64,000 nucleotides of DNA from assembly GCF_035917335.1 (NCBI RefSeq), contig NZ_CP109067.1:7563001-7627000 (forward strand), given 5' to 3'. This document shows positions 40,756 to 50,108 of the stretch, one piece after another. A model generated the notes under the pieces. The model ran no database searches. It had not been told where the DNA came from and saw nothing but the letters and a program-made list of their open reading frames with translations. Source of the stretch: Micromonospora sp. NBC_01813. Its GTDB lineage: Bacteria; Actinomycetota; Actinomycetes; Mycobacteriales; Micromonosporaceae. How positions within the stretch are numbered: position 1 is the stretch's first letter; each line of letters starts with the position of its first letter. The position numbers and the translations under genes were made by a program.

Positions 40756-40792
40756 GGCGGCTCCTTCCGAGAAGGTGACGGTGACGGGGGGA

Positions 40793-41608
40793 TCAGCTGG
40801 CGGTCGGGGGGACGTAGTGGGCGTTGCGGTCGACGGTGCGGTAGATCTCCATGCCGAGCGGGGCCCGGCGTTCCTCGGCGAGGTGGCCGAGCAGCCCGGC
40901 GGTGCGGGCGAGCAGGGCGAAGCCGCGCAGCAGGTCGACCGGCAGGCCCAGGTCGGCCAGTGCGGCCCCGCACACCCCGGCGCCGTTGAGCGGCAGGGTG
41001 CGGCCGAGTACCTGCGGGTGGACCCGGCCGATCGCCTCGAACAGCCGCAGGTGCGGTCCGCGCAGGCCTTCGGCGTCCGCGATCCGGATCAACACCGGGG
41101 TACGCGGGTCGACCTGCTTGTGGACCGGGTGCCCGAGGCCGGGCAGTAGCCGCTTGGCGGCACGGGCGTCGCGTACCGCTGTCAATGCGATCTCGTCCCA
41201 GCCGGCGTCGTCGTCGGGGTGGGTCTCGACGCCGGCGAGGATCTCGGCGAGGAACCGGCCGCAGTCCTCGGTGACGCCGAGGAAACGGGAACCGCCGCCG
41301 AGCAGCCCGGCGGCGATGGCGCCCTGCAGCGACTCGGGTGCGCTGAGGTAGGTCAGCCGGGCGGCGATCGCGGTCGGGGTGAAGCCGTGGTCGGCCAGCG
41401 CCACCAGCACCGTTTCGAAGACCCGTACCTGGCCGGGGGTGGGTCGGTGGCCGGCGACCAGCCAGTACGCCAGTTCGCCGAAGCCGACCTTGCCCATCAG
41501 GTCGCCGGCCAGGTCCTGGCCGAGCAGCCGGATGCTGGTCGCGTCCGAGGTGCCGATCGAGGTCGGGAAGCTCAGCGCCTGATCCTGGTCGTTCAGCTCT
41601 TCAGCCAC
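40793..41608 (-). CDS. Citryl-CoA-lyase-like citrate synthase family protein
   Basis: This 271-residue protein is a short member of the citrate synthase family, as are stand-alone citryl-CoA lyases. LLPGLGHPVHKQVDPRTPVL carries the active-site histidine region, and LNGAGVCGAALADLGLP resembles the C-terminal catalytic segment. It starts at GTG 41608 and overlaps the CoA transferase end by 16 bases. A CoA transferase plus a CoA-ester C-C lyase next to extradiol dioxygenase genes suggests cleavage of a CoA-activated tricarboxylate ring-fission product. This pathway is inference. Confidence 0.8.
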   Translation of the reverse strand: MAEELNDQDQALSFPTSIGTSDATSIRLLGQDLAGDLMGKVGFGELAYWLVAGHRPTPGQVRVFETVLVALADHGFTPTAIAARLTYLSAPESLQGAIAAGLLGGGSRFLGVTEDCGRFLAEILAGVETHPDDDAGWDEIALTAVRDARAAKRLLPGLGHPVHKQVDPRTPVLIRIADAEGLRGPHLRLFEAIGRVHPQVLGRTLPLNGAGVCGAALADLGLPVDLLRGFALLARTAGLLGHLAEERRAPLGMEIYRTVDRNAHYVPPTAS

Positions 41609-42774
41609 GCGCGGATCTCCTCACCGTGTTCGTCGAGTGCGGGTGGCGGCGCGTCGTAGCGCGCCGGGGTCTGCGACAGGGTGATCGGGTGCCGGATGCC
41701 GGGCACGGCGGCGGCGCCGTCGCCGACGGTGACGACCGGGTCGAGGCCGAGTCGTTCGGCGAGTGCCACCCCGCCGTCGATGGTGTTGATCGGCGCGCAC
41801 GGCACCCCGGCGGCGAGCAGTACGTCGAACCACTCGTCGCGGGTGCGCTTGCGCAACTGCTCGACCAGCATCGGGCGCAGTGCCTCCCGGTTGGCGGTGC
41901 GGTCCTGGTTGCGGCCGAATCTCGGGTCGTCGACCAGCTCGGGCACGCCGAGCACCTCGCACAGTTTGCGGAACTGCCCGTCGTTTCCGGCGATGACGAT
42001 CAGCTCGCCGTCGGCGACCGGCAGTGGCTCGTACGGGAACAGGCTCGGGTGGGCGTTGCCCATCCGGAACGGCACGACGCCGCCGGCGACGTATCCGCTG
42101 CTGTGGTTGACCAGCCCGGACAGCGCCGAGGACAGCAGGTTGACCTCGACGTGCTGGCCTTGCCCGGTGGTGTCGCGGTGGTGCAGGGCGGCCAGGATGC
42201 CGATGCTGGCGTGCAGCCCGGACATCACGTCGAAGACCGAGATTCCGGCCCGGTACGGCGACCCGTCGGGGTCGCCGGTGAGGCTCATCAGCCCGGAGAC
42301 GGCCTGCACCATCAGGTCGTAGCCGGGGAAGGAAGCGCCGGCACCGGTGCCGAAGCCGCTGATCGACGCGTAGATGACCTTGGCGTTGCGCTCGGCGACG
42401 CTGTCGTAGTCGAGGCCGAAGCGCCGTAGCCCGCCGGGCTTGAAGTTTTCGATCATGACGTCGGCCCGGTCGGCGAGCCGGTGGGCGATGTCGAGGTCGT
42501 CGGGGTTTTTCAGGTCGAGCGCGATGGACCGTTTGTTGCGGTTGATGCCGAGGTAGTAGGTGGAGACGTCGTCGCGGGTCGGCGGCATCCAGGTGCGGGT
42601 GTCGTCGCCGTTCGGGCCCTCGACCTTGATGACTTCGGCGCCGAGGTCGGCGAGCAGCATCGTGGCGTACGGGCCGGCCAGGATCCGGGAGAAGTCGGCC
42701 ACCACCAGTCCGTGCAGTGGTCCGGTGCCGCCGGTGGGCCGATCTGCGGCCGTCGGTGGTCGTTCCTCGGTCAT
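41593..42774 (-). CDS. CaiB/BaiF-type CoA transferase
   Basis: This 393-residue family III CoA transferase shows GLVVADFSRILAGPYATMLL and DLGAEVIKVEGPNGDDTR at the N-terminus, with the catalytic aspartate expected in the central NLLSSALSGLVNHSSG-type region. I start at ATG 42774 because GGGAGGA precedes it; a longer open frame begins at 42939. The gene heads the ligBA operon, and the dyad at 42817-42832 lies about 43 bases upstream. It probably transfers CoA to a ring-cleavage-derived carboxylic acid. Confidence 0.88.
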   Translation of the reverse strand: MTEERPPTAADRPTGGTGPLHGLVVADFSRILAGPYATMLLADLGAEVIKVEGPNGDDTRTWMPPTRDDVSTYYLGINRNKRSIALDLKNPDDLDIAHRLADRADVMIENFKPGGLRRFGLDYDSVAERNAKVIYASISGFGTGAGASFPGYDLMVQAVSGLMSLTGDPDGSPYRAGISVFDVMSGLHASIGILAALHHRDTTGQGQHVEVNLLSSALSGLVNHSSGYVAGGVVPFRMGNAHPSLFPYEPLPVADGELIVIAGNDGQFRKLCEVLGVPELVDDPRFGRNQDRTANREALRPMLVEQLRKRTRDEWFDVLLAAGVPCAPINTIDGGVALAERLGLDPVVTVGDGAAAVPGIRHPITLSQTPARYDAPPPALDEHGEEIRAWLKS

Positions 42775-42816
42775 CGGATTCCTCCCTCGTGCCCGCATGG
42801 CCGCATTGACCGTACA

Positions 42817-42832
42817 GCGGACGATCGTCCGA
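42817..42832. promoter_or_regulatory. Probable IclR operator before the CoA-transferase operon
   Basis: CGGACGATCGTCCG (42818-42831) is a perfect 14-bp palindrome; AGCGGAC and GTCCGA flank the same centre. The site at 43000-43015 matches it in arms and length. It lies 43 bases before the CoA transferase start. Confidence 0.6.
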
Positions 42833-42999
42833 GTATCGAGTCTCGGTCCGTCTCCCGATTGTGTCAACCCGTGGGACGGGAAGAGCTCCTGATCCTGCTG
42901 TTCAAGCCGGCTAAGCTGCGAATGTAACAACCTCGACATCTTCTCTTGACGTTGGTCGTGACCCGGAACACACTGGCAGAACTTGTGAGTGACCGTCTA

Positions 43000-43015
43000 G
43001 CGGACAGTAGTCCGA
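43000..43015. promoter_or_regulatory. Probable IclR operator before the amidohydrolase gene
   Basis: CGGAC-AGTA-GTCCG (43001-43014), flanked by AG and A, repeats the arms of the palindrome at 42818-42831. It ends 30 bases before the ATG at 43046. The gap 42775-43045 between the divergent genes contains both sites and no gene. Confidence 0.6.
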
Positions 43016-43045
43016 AACCTGTGAAGCGGGATGGGAGAGGCGCCG

Positions 43046-44500
43046 ATGAGCACAGACGCGCAGCAGACGGCAGGCCGACCGGTGGTCTTCCGCAACGGCC
43101 TGGTCCTGACCATGGACGACACGCATACGGTGCTGCCCCGCGCCGACGTGCTGGTGATCGGTGACCGGATCGCCGAGGTCGGCGAGGCGCTCGCCGTACC
43201 GGATGGGACGCTGGAGATCGACGCGGCCGGCGGCATCGTCATGCCCGGCATGATCGACACCCACCGGCACATGTGGCAGACGGCGATGCGTGGGTACGGC
43301 GCGGACTGGACACTGACCCAGTATTTCGTCTGGTACTACCTCGAATCAGGCAAACTGTTCAGACCACAGGATGTGTACGCCGGTAACCTGCTCGCCGCCA
43401 TCGAAGCTATCGACGCCGGGGTCACCACCACCGTCGACTGGTCGCACGGCCTGCAGACCCCGCAGCACGCCGATGCCGCCGTCGACGCCCTCGAAGCGGT
43501 CCCCGGCCGGTTCGTCCTCGCCTACGGCAACCTGCAGCAGGGCCCCTGGGAGTGGGCCACCAGCCCCGAGTTCCGTGACTTCGTCGCCCGCCGGGTGCAC
43601 GGTCGGGGCGACATGCTCGGCTTCCAGATGGCCTTCGACGTCACCGGTGACCCGACCTTCCCGGAGAAGGCCGCCTTCGAGGTGGCCCGCGAACTCGGCG
43701 TGCCGGTCACCACCCACGCCGGGGTCTGGGGCGCCACCAACGACGACGGCATCCGGCTGATGCACGAGAACGGCTTCATGACCGACCAGACCGTCTACGT
43801 GCACGCCGCCACCCTCAACCGCGATTCGTACAACCGGATCGCCGCCACCGGCGGCTCGGTCTCGGTCTCCACCGAGAGCGAGCAGAGCGCCGGCCAGGGC
43901 TACCCACCCACCTGGCAGCTGCGCCAGCACGACATCCCGGTGTCGCTGTCGATGGACACCAGCGTCTGGTGGAGCGGGGACCTGTTCTCCGCGATGCGCT
44001 CCACGCTCAGTGCCGACCGCTCCCGCGAACACCTGGAGGCGCACGGCCGACAGGAGACCGTCACCCACTGCCACCTGCGGGCGGAAAAGGTCGTCGAGTG
44101 GGCCACCCGGGGCGGGGCGCGCGCGCTCGGCATGGACAGCCTGGTCGGCGCGATCACCCCGGGCCGCAAGGCCGACGTGGTGCTGATCAAGAACGACGAC
44201 TCGCCGGTGATGTTCCCGGTCATCCATCCGTACGGGCACGTCGCGTTTCAGGCCCAGCGCGGCGACGTGCACAGCGTCGTGATCGACGGTCGGCTGGTCA
44301 AGCACGAACACCGGCTGGTCGACGTCGACCTGGCCGCCGCCCGCGCCGCCGTGGAGAGCACCATCGCGCACCTCACCGCCGAGATGGGCGACGAGTCCTG
44401 GGTCAAGGGCATGAACCCGGACGTGCCGCAGACCAAGGTGCTCGACAACCCGTACACCTACACCCAGTGGGACGCCGGCTCGGCCCAGTGGAAGCATTGA
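43046..44500 (+). CDS. Metal-dependent amidohydrolase (chlorohydrolase/deaminase type)
   Basis: This 484-residue protein has the amidohydrolase fold with an HxH motif (PGMIDTHRHMWQT), later metal-binding histidines (VTTHAGVWG, VYVHAAT), an aspartate (SMDTSVWW) and the final strand LVGAITPGRKADVVLI. The start is ATG 43046 with GGGAGAGG upstream. It resembles the TrzN/AtzB/8-oxoguanine deaminase group that hydrolyses amino or halogen groups from rings. It faces the ligBA operon and shares its operator type, so it may prepare a heterocyclic or amino-aromatic substrate for ring cleavage. Confidence 0.85.
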   Translation: MSTDAQQTAGRPVVFRNGLVLTMDDTHTVLPRADVLVIGDRIAEVGEALAVPDGTLEIDAAGGIVMPGMIDTHRHMWQTAMRGYGADWTLTQYFVWYYLESGKLFRPQDVYAGNLLAAIEAIDAGVTTTVDWSHGLQTPQHADAAVDALEAVPGRFVLAYGNLQQGPWEWATSPEFRDFVARRVHGRGDMLGFQMAFDVTGDPTFPEKAAFEVARELGVPVTTHAGVWGATNDDGIRLMHENGFMTDQTVYVHAATLNRDSYNRIAATGGSVSVSTESEQSAGQGYPPTWQLRQHDIPVSLSMDTSVWWSGDLFSAMRSTLSADRSREHLEAHGRQETVTHCHLRAEKVVEWATRGGARALGMDSLVGAITPGRKADVVLIKNDDSPVMFPVIHPYGHVAFQAQRGDVHSVVIDGRLVKHEHRLVDVDLAAARAAVESTIAHLTAEMGDESWVKGMNPDVPQTKVLDNPYTYTQWDAGSAQWKH

Positions 44501-44512
44501 CGCTCGGATCAC

Positions 44513-44538
44513 CCCCGGCGGACGTCTGTCCGCCGGGG
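44513..44538. terminator. Hairpin after the amidohydrolase gene, containing an IclR-type dyad
   Basis: CCCCGGCGGAC (44513-44523) and GTCCGCCGGGG (44528-44538) form a perfect 11-bp stem with a GTCT loop. It lies between the amidohydrolase stop and the IclR start. The inner part, CGGAC-N4-GTCCG (44519-44532), is the operator motif seen at the two divergent promoters, so it may both end one transcript and bind the regulator. There is no T-run. Confidence 0.6.
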
Positions 44539-44594
44539 TTCGTTCCCCGGCCGGACCAGGCGTCCACCGGGGTCAGGGCAGCGGAGGAGTCGCC

Positions 44595-45434
44595 GTGGCG
44601 CGCGAAGCCGGAGCCGACTTCATCGAGGCGTTGGCCCGTGGCTTGGACGTGCTGCGTTGCTTCCGGCCCGGCCGGCCCACCATGACGTTGAGCGAGATCG
44701 CCGCCGCGACCGGGCTGGCCCGTCCGACCGTGCGGCGGATCCTGCTCACCCTCGAAGAACTGGGGTACGTGCGCAGCGCCGCCGACCGGGGCTTCGCCCT
44801 CACCCCGCGGGTGCTGGAACTCGGTATGGCGTATGTCAACGCGTTGGGTATCTGGGACGTCGCCCGACCGCACATGCGGCGGCTGGTCGAGCAGACCGGT
44901 GAGTCCACCTCGATGGCGCAGCTCGACGGCAGTGACATCGTCTACGTGACCCGGGTCGCGGTGCCGAAGATCGTCACGCTGTCGGTGACCATCGGCACCC
45001 GGTTTCCCGCCGTCGCCACCTCGATGGGCAAGGTGTTGCTCGCCGCCTGCGAACCCGACGAACTCACCGCCGTGCTGGCTCACCCTGGCCGGTCCGGTAT
45101 CGCACCGCGCTGGCAGCCCGACCGCGCCGAGCTCGACCGCGTACTGCGCGAGGTCCGGGCCCGTGGTTGGGCCGCCGCCGATCAGGACCTGGCCGCCGGA
45201 ATCCGGTCGGTGGCCACCGGGGTACGCGACGGCGACGGCCGGGTGGTGGCCGCGATCAACGTCACCGTGCACGCCGCCGAGACGTCGATGGAGAAACTGC
45301 TCGGCGAGCACCTGCCTCGGCTGCTGAGCACTGCCGCCGACATCAGCCACGACTGGGCCCGGCTGGACTCCGTACCGATGGCGACCCTGCGGCCCCCGGC
45401 CGGCGACCGTCCGGGGGAGCCGGCCCACGGCTGA
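44595..45434 (+). CDS. IclR-family regulator of the degradation cluster
   Basis: This 279-residue IclR-type regulator has an N-terminal winged helix (TMTLSEIAAATGLARPTVRRILLTLEE is the recognition region, residues about 30-57) and a C-terminal effector domain typical of PcaR/PobR-type proteins (GTRFPAVATSMGKVLLAA; VHAAETSMEKLLGEHLPRL). GTG 44595 follows GGAGGAG. It is next to the amidohydrolase gene; the CGGAC-N4-GTCCG dyads are its likely sites. The effector is probably a substrate or ring-cleavage product. Confidence 0.88.
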   Translation: MAREAGADFIEALARGLDVLRCFRPGRPTMTLSEIAAATGLARPTVRRILLTLEELGYVRSAADRGFALTPRVLELGMAYVNALGIWDVARPHMRRLVEQTGESTSMAQLDGSDIVYVTRVAVPKIVTLSVTIGTRFPAVATSMGKVLLAACEPDELTAVLAHPGRSGIAPRWQPDRAELDRVLREVRARGWAAADQDLAAGIRSVATGVRDGDGRVVAAINVTVHAAETSMEKLLGEHLPRLLSTAADISHDWARLDSVPMATLRPPAGDRPGEPAHG

Positions 45435-45530
45435 TCTGAGGCACGGCTGATCTGAGGCACGGCACCCGCCTGCACCTACCACCTGAGCGCTTTTAGGCCT
45501 TTCATTCCTTATTTCATTGAAGGTCGCCCT

Positions 45531-45550
45531 TATCAGCAAAAGTGCTGATA
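45531..45550. promoter_or_regulatory. Perfect dyad in an AT-rich promoter region of the glycan operon
   Basis: TATCAGCA (45531-45538), AAAG, TGCTGATA (45543-45550) form a perfect 8-bp inverted repeat. It lies in the most AT-rich non-coding stretch near here (about 45485-45555) and 45 bases before the glycan operon start at 45596. A binding site for an unknown regulator is likely. No regulator gene is adjacent. Confidence 0.5.
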
Positions 45551-45595
45551 GAACTGTCCGTACCTGTCAAGGGCCGGAGGGTGGTGAAACGCCAG

Positions 45596-47800
45596 ATGAC
45601 CAGTGCGGATCTTGCCACCACCGGCTCGCGGACGGCCGTCGCGACCGCCGGCCCGCGCTCGGCCACGTCGGACCCGCCTGTCACGACCGACCCGACGGGC
45701 GGGACGCCCGCCACGACGGCGGCGACCGACCCCGGCGGCGGCGGGTTCCGCAGGGACATCGAAGGGCTCCGAGCGGTCGCCGTCTGCCTGGTCGTTCTCT
45801 ACCACGCCAAGGTTCCGCTGCTGGGCGGAGGTTACGTCGGCGTCGACGTCTTCTACGTCATCTCCGGGTTCGTGGTCACCACGGTCCTGCTGCGGGAGTT
45901 CACCACCAGCGGATCGATCTCCGTTCCGGGTTTCTACGCCCGACGGGCCCGCCGGCTGCTGCCAGCCGCCGTGCTCACCCTCGTCGTCACCGTGCTCGCG
46001 TCGTGGTGGTTGCTGCCGCTGCAACTGCAATGGATCGCCACCCAGGCGATCGCGAGCGCCACGTACAGCATCAACTTCCTGCTCGCCCGCAACAGCGTCG
46101 ACTACCTGGACACGATGCGGCGCGAGTCGCCACTGGAGCACTACTGGTCGTTGGCGGTCGAGGAGCAGTTCTACCTGGTCTGGCCGCTGCTGCTGCTCGC
46201 ACTGCTGGCCTGGTCGCGCCGTCGGGGTGGCGCCGCTCGCCCGATGCTGCCGGTCGTCGCCGCGATCGCGGTGATCGCCGTGCTGTCGTTCGCCCTCGGC
46301 GGCTGGCTGACCCGGCATTCGCCAGGCCACGCCTACTTCGGATCGCCCGGCCGGGCGTGGGAGTTGGCGGCCGGCGCGTTGGTCGCCTTCGGCGTGGGCA
46401 CCCTGCGGCGGATCCCGGCCCGGCTGGCCGCCGTCATGACCTGGACCGGACTCGGTGCCGTGGTCGCGTCGGCGCTGCTGTTCGACGGCTCAACCCAGTT
46501 CCCGGGGTACGCGGCGTTGCTGCCGGTGACCGGCGTGACGATGGTGATCGCCGCCGGGTGCGCACCACATCGCGGCGGTGCCGGCGGATTGCTCGCGGTG
46601 GCGCCACTGCGCCGGATCGGGCGGTTGTCGTACTCGTGGTACCTGTGGCACTGGCCGTTCCTGGTGATCGGTGCCGCGCTGATCGGCGGCACCACGACCC
46701 TCGGGCAGAACCTGGGCCTGGCTGGCGGCGCGTTGGTGGCCGCGGCGATCACGTACGCCCTGGTCGAGAACCCGGTCCGGCGGACGCGACGGCTGGCGGG
46801 CAAACCCTGGCGGACCATCGGGCTGGCGGTGGCGTCGTCCGTGGTGGTGATCGTGGTGGCGATGGCCGCGCTCGTACAGCAGCCGTCGGTCACCGGTCCG
46901 GGGTCGCCGGTCGACACCGCCGCCACGCTGTCCGCCTCGACGGCGCTCGAGCACGACCTCGGACGGTTGGTGGCGGCCAGTGCGCAGGCCCGATCGGTGC
47001 CGGCCAACCTGACCCCGTCGCTGAGCGCGGCCACCGCCGACATCCCCTCGGTCTTCCAGGACGGCTGCGTCGTGCTGAGGATCACCGACACCGGTACGGA
47101 CCATCCGTGCGCCTACGGGGATCCGGCGGGCCGGCGCACCGTGGTGCTGTTCGGCGACTCGCACGCGGGAAGTTGGTTCCCCGCCGTGCAGCAGGTGGCC
47201 CTCGAGCGCGGCTGGCGGCTGATCGTCATGGTCAAGGGCTTCTGCAGCGCCGCGTCGGTGCGGTTCCGGATGGACTCGGTCAACCGACCCTTCGACGAGT
47301 GCGTGCGGTGGCGGGAGCAGGCGCTGCGGCGGATCGGTGAGCTGCGGCCGTCGATCGTGGTCACCTCGTCGACCAACCACACGTTCGGCGACCCGGTCGG
47401 CACCTTCGACGACCGTGACCAGGTCTGGACCGACGGCTGGTCGAGCACCGTGGCGCGACTACGGTCGTACGGCAGCGACGTCGTCCTGATCAGCGACGTT
47501 CCGTGGCTGCCGTCGACCGTGCTCGACTGCCTCGCGTTGCATCTGTCCGACGCCCGGACCTGCCACAGCCCAGTGCCCGACGCGGTGCTGGAGCCCCGGC
47601 GACGACAGATGATCGAGTCCGCCGCCGCCGGTCTGGGCGCCAAGGTCATCGATCCGACTCCCTGGTTCTGCACATCCACCGTCTGCCCGGCGCTGGTCGG
47701 CAACGTCGTCACGTTGCGCGACGGCAACCACATCTCGGCCACGTACTCGCAGCTGTTGTGGCGGCTGCTGGACCAGCGCATCGGCGTGCTGAGTTCCTGA
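45596..47800 (+). CDS. Membrane O-acyltransferase fused to SGNH domain (OafA/YrhL-type)
   Basis: This 734-residue protein begins with a disordered polar stretch. An acyltransferase-3 membrane domain follows (residues about 60-420), with FRRDIEGLRAVAVCLVVLYHA at the start, GGYVGVDVFYVISGF next, and about ten spans. It ends in a SGNH-type esterase domain (VVLFGDSHAGSWFPA; DGNHISATYSQLL). Such proteins acetylate or otherwise acylate surface polysaccharides. The start is placed at ATG 45596, though GTG 45584 also fits; GGAGG precedes both. It is first in the glycan operon and overlaps the next gene by one base. Confidence 0.88.
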   Translation: MTSADLATTGSRTAVATAGPRSATSDPPVTTDPTGGTPATTAATDPGGGGFRRDIEGLRAVAVCLVVLYHAKVPLLGGGYVGVDVFYVISGFVVTTVLLREFTTSGSISVPGFYARRARRLLPAAVLTLVVTVLASWWLLPLQLQWIATQAIASATYSINFLLARNSVDYLDTMRRESPLEHYWSLAVEEQFYLVWPLLLLALLAWSRRRGGAARPMLPVVAAIAVIAVLSFALGGWLTRHSPGHAYFGSPGRAWELAAGALVAFGVGTLRRIPARLAAVMTWTGLGAVVASALLFDGSTQFPGYAALLPVTGVTMVIAAGCAPHRGGAGGLLAVAPLRRIGRLSYSWYLWHWPFLVIGAALIGGTTTLGQNLGLAGGALVAAAITYALVENPVRRTRRLAGKPWRTIGLAVASSVVVIVVAMAALVQQPSVTGPGSPVDTAATLSASTALEHDLGRLVAASAQARSVPANLTPSLSAATADIPSVFQDGCVVLRITDTGTDHPCAYGDPAGRRTVVLFGDSHAGSWFPAVQQVALERGWRLIVMVKGFCSAASVRFRMDSVNRPFDECVRWREQALRRIGELRPSIVVTSSTNHTFGDPVGTFDDRDQVWTDGWSSTVARLRSYGSDVVLISDVPWLPSTVLDCLALHLSDARTCHSPVPDAVLEPRRRQMIESAAAGLGAKVIDPTPWFCTSTVCPALVGNVVTLRDGNHISATYSQLLWRLLDQRIGVLSS

Positions 47801-49341
47801 TGCTGACGTCGGCGGATCGCGTCGGCGGTCGGCGGACCGTCGCTGCCGCCGACCAGCCCTTGAGCAGTTGGCTGCTGGCCGTCAGCGTGGTGCCGGTGGC
47901 CAGCGTGCTGCTGGCCACAGTGGAACCACAGCTGCGCCACTGGTTCCTGATCCCGGTCACGGTCTCCGGTGTGCTCATCGGCGTCGACGCGTTCGAGTGG
48001 CTGTCGCGTCGGCGCGACGTGTTCGATCCGCGGGCCGTCCTCGGCCTCTTCGGTCTGCACTTCTACTACCTCGCGCCGATTCTCCATGTGCTCCTGGACT
48101 ACTGGCCGCGGATGCTGTTTCCGATCGCCGCCGACTGGCGGACGGCGCTGGGCGCGATGGCCCTGCTGAACATGGTCGGTCTGGCCATCTACCGGGTGAT
48201 CGTGTCGCTGCCCGGCCGGGCAGCGCAACCTGCCGGTGGTGGTTCGCGTCCGGCCGGCAGGTTGCGGCTGGACGAGGTGCGGTTCCGGCGAATCGCCACG
48301 CTCGCGGTCGCCGCCGGCGTCCTGGCATTCCTCGGCGAAGTGCTTATCCTCGGCGGCCCGGCCGGGTTCCTGCAGGCGATGACCCAGGACCGGGATGCGC
48401 TGACCGGGCTGGGCTGGCTGCTGTTGCTCAGCGAGTCGTTCCCGCTGATGCTCTTCAGCCTGGTGGTGGTCGGCTGGCGGGCGGCGCTGCGCGACCGCGT
48501 CGGAGTGGTGGTGCTGCTGCTGATCGGCCTGGTGCTCCTCCAGTTCGTGGTCGGTGGGCTGCGGGGCAGCCGGTCCGCCGCGTTGTGGCCGTTGGTGATC
48601 GGCCTGCTCCTGGTGCACTACCTGGTGCGGTCGATATCGAGGAAGGTGTTCTTCGCCACGGCGGCGGTGGTCGTCGTGTTCGTCTACGGCTATGGGCTCT
48701 ACAAGGGAGCCGGGGTCGAGGTCGTCGACATCGCCAAGGGCGACCGTACGGTCGAGGAGGTGTCGGCGACGACCGGCAGGGACCTGCCCACCGTCCTGCT
48801 CGGCGACCTGGCCCGTGCCGACATGCAGGCACTGCTGCTGGACCGGGATCGCGCCGGCCAGAGTCGGTGGAGCGTGGGAAGCACCTACCTCGCGGCGCCG
48901 CTGTCCCTGGTGCCCGGCCGGCTGGTGGTCGACGGCCCACGGGACAAGTCCGAGGTCGGCACGAACGTGCTGTACGGCCCGGGTGTGTACGAGGCCGGGG
49001 TGCATTCACAACGGGTCTTCGGCCTCGCCGGCGAGGCGATTCTGAACTTCGGTCCGGTCGGCGGACTGCTGTCGTTCGTGGTTCTCGGTCTTTTCCTGCG
49101 GTTCGCCGGCAGGTACTGCACGCAGGCACGGCCCGGCGACGAGTTGGCACCGAAACTGCTCTGTCTGCCGTTGTGTGTCCTCACCGTGATCCTGCTGACA
49201 GCGGATCTGGACAACATTCTCGCATTCTTCGTCGGTGAGGCGCTCCCGCTGACACTCGTGGTGTTGTGCGCGATGGCCAGAGTGCCGGCCATTTCTCCGG
49301 TAAATCTCGATGCGGACAAATCATCCGCAAGTGAGTGTTAG
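47800..49341 (+). CDS. Polysaccharide polymerase-like membrane protein (Wzy type)
   Basis: This 513-residue protein has about ten to twelve membrane spans and an extended external loop (about residues 310-410) between spans, the layout of Wzy/O-antigen-polymerase-like proteins. TM-flanking Arg residues and [18 protein letters not shown] lie in that loop. No enzyme motif is diagnostic, and sequence conservation is low in this class. Its ATG shares a base with the acyltransferase stop. It sits in a cluster with flippase and sugar enzymes, supporting a polymerase or ligase role. Confidence 0.7.
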   Translation: MLTSADRVGGRRTVAAADQPLSSWLLAVSVVPVASVLLATVEPQLRHWFLIPVTVSGVLIGVDAFEWLSRRRDVFDPRAVLGLFGLHFYYLAPILHVLLDYWPRMLFPIAADWRTALGAMALLNMVGLAIYRVIVSLPGRAAQPAGGGSRPAGRLRLDEVRFRRIATLAVAAGVLAFLGEVLILGGPAGFLQAMTQDRDALTGLGWLLLLSESFPLMLFSLVVVGWRAALRDRVGVVVLLLIGLVLLQFVVGGLRGSRSAALWPLVIGLLLVHYLVRSISRKVFFATAAVVVVFVYGYGLYKGAGVEVVDIAKGDRTVEEVSATTGRDLPTVLLGDLARADMQALLLDRDRAGQSRWSVGSTYLAAPLSLVPGRLVVDGPRDKSEVGTNVLYGPGVYEAGVHSQRVFGLAGEAILNFGPVGGLLSFVVLGLFLRFAGRYCTQARPGDELAPKLLCLPLCVLTVILLTADLDNILAFFVGEALPLTLVVLCAMARVPAISPVNLDADKSSASEC

Positions 49342-49370
49342 CCTCGAAGTGCGTCGGAGGAGGGTACTCG

Positions 49371-50108
49371 ATGGACGAGATGCATGTCGTGATCATGGCA
49401 GGCGGAAAGGGAGTCCGGCTGCGGCCCTACACGACCGCCCTGCCCAAACCGCTGGTGCCGATCGGTGACGACTTCGCGATTCTGGAAATCGTCCTGCATC
49501 AGCTCGCGGCGTACGGATTCCGGACCGCAACGATGGCGATCAACCACCACGGCTCGCTGATCCGCGCCTTCGTCGGCGACGGAACGCGGTTCGGCCTGCG
49601 GGTCGACTACGCCGAGGAACGGACCCCGCTGTCCACCGTCGGCCCACTCTTCGGGCTGCGGGACCGCCTGCCCGAGCGCTTCATCGTCATGAACGGCGAC
49701 ATCCTGACCAACCTCAACTACGCCGACCTGCTGCGCGCCCACACCGACTCCGGTGCCCCGGTGACCGTGGCGACGTTCCGACGCAAGGTCAAGGTCGACT
49801 TCGGGGTGTTGACGGTCGAGGGCGACAAGGTGGTCGAGTTCAAGGAGAAGCCCACCCTGGACTACCGGGTGAGCATGGGGGTCTACGGGCTCACCAGAGA
49901 CACGATCGCGCCGTACCCGACCGGAATCGAATTCGGATTCGACCAGTTGATGCTCGACCTGATCAACCACGGCAGCCCACCCGCCGCCTACGACTTCGAC
50001 GGCTACTGGCTGGACATCGGCCGACCAGAGGACTACGACGAGGCGAATCGCAGCTTCGAAACGCTCAAACCCATCCTGCTGCCGGCAGCACTGCGGGATC
50101 CCGGATGA
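49371..50108 (+). CDS. Sugar-1-phosphate nucleotidyltransferase
   Basis: This 245-residue enzyme has the nucleotide-binding signature [24 protein letters not shown], the catalytic acidic segment [11 protein letters not shown] and the substrate loop [12 protein letters not shown]. It makes an NDP-sugar from a sugar 1-phosphate. The gene lies ahead of the UGD-type dehydrogenase and epimerase in the operon. GGAGGAGGG precedes the ATG at 49371; a longer frame begins at 49335. Confidence 0.9.
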   Translation: MDEMHVVIMAGGKGVRLRPYTTALPKPLVPIGDDFAILEIVLHQLAAYGFRTATMAINHHGSLIRAFVGDGTRFGLRVDYAEERTPLSTVGPLFGLRDRLPERFIVMNGDILTNLNYADLLRAHTDSGAPVTVATFRRKVKVDFGVLTVEGDKVVEFKEKPTLDYRVSMGVYGLTRDTIAPYPTGIEFGFDQLMLDLINHGSPPAAYDFDGYWLDIGRPEDYDEANRSFETLKPILLPAALRDPG

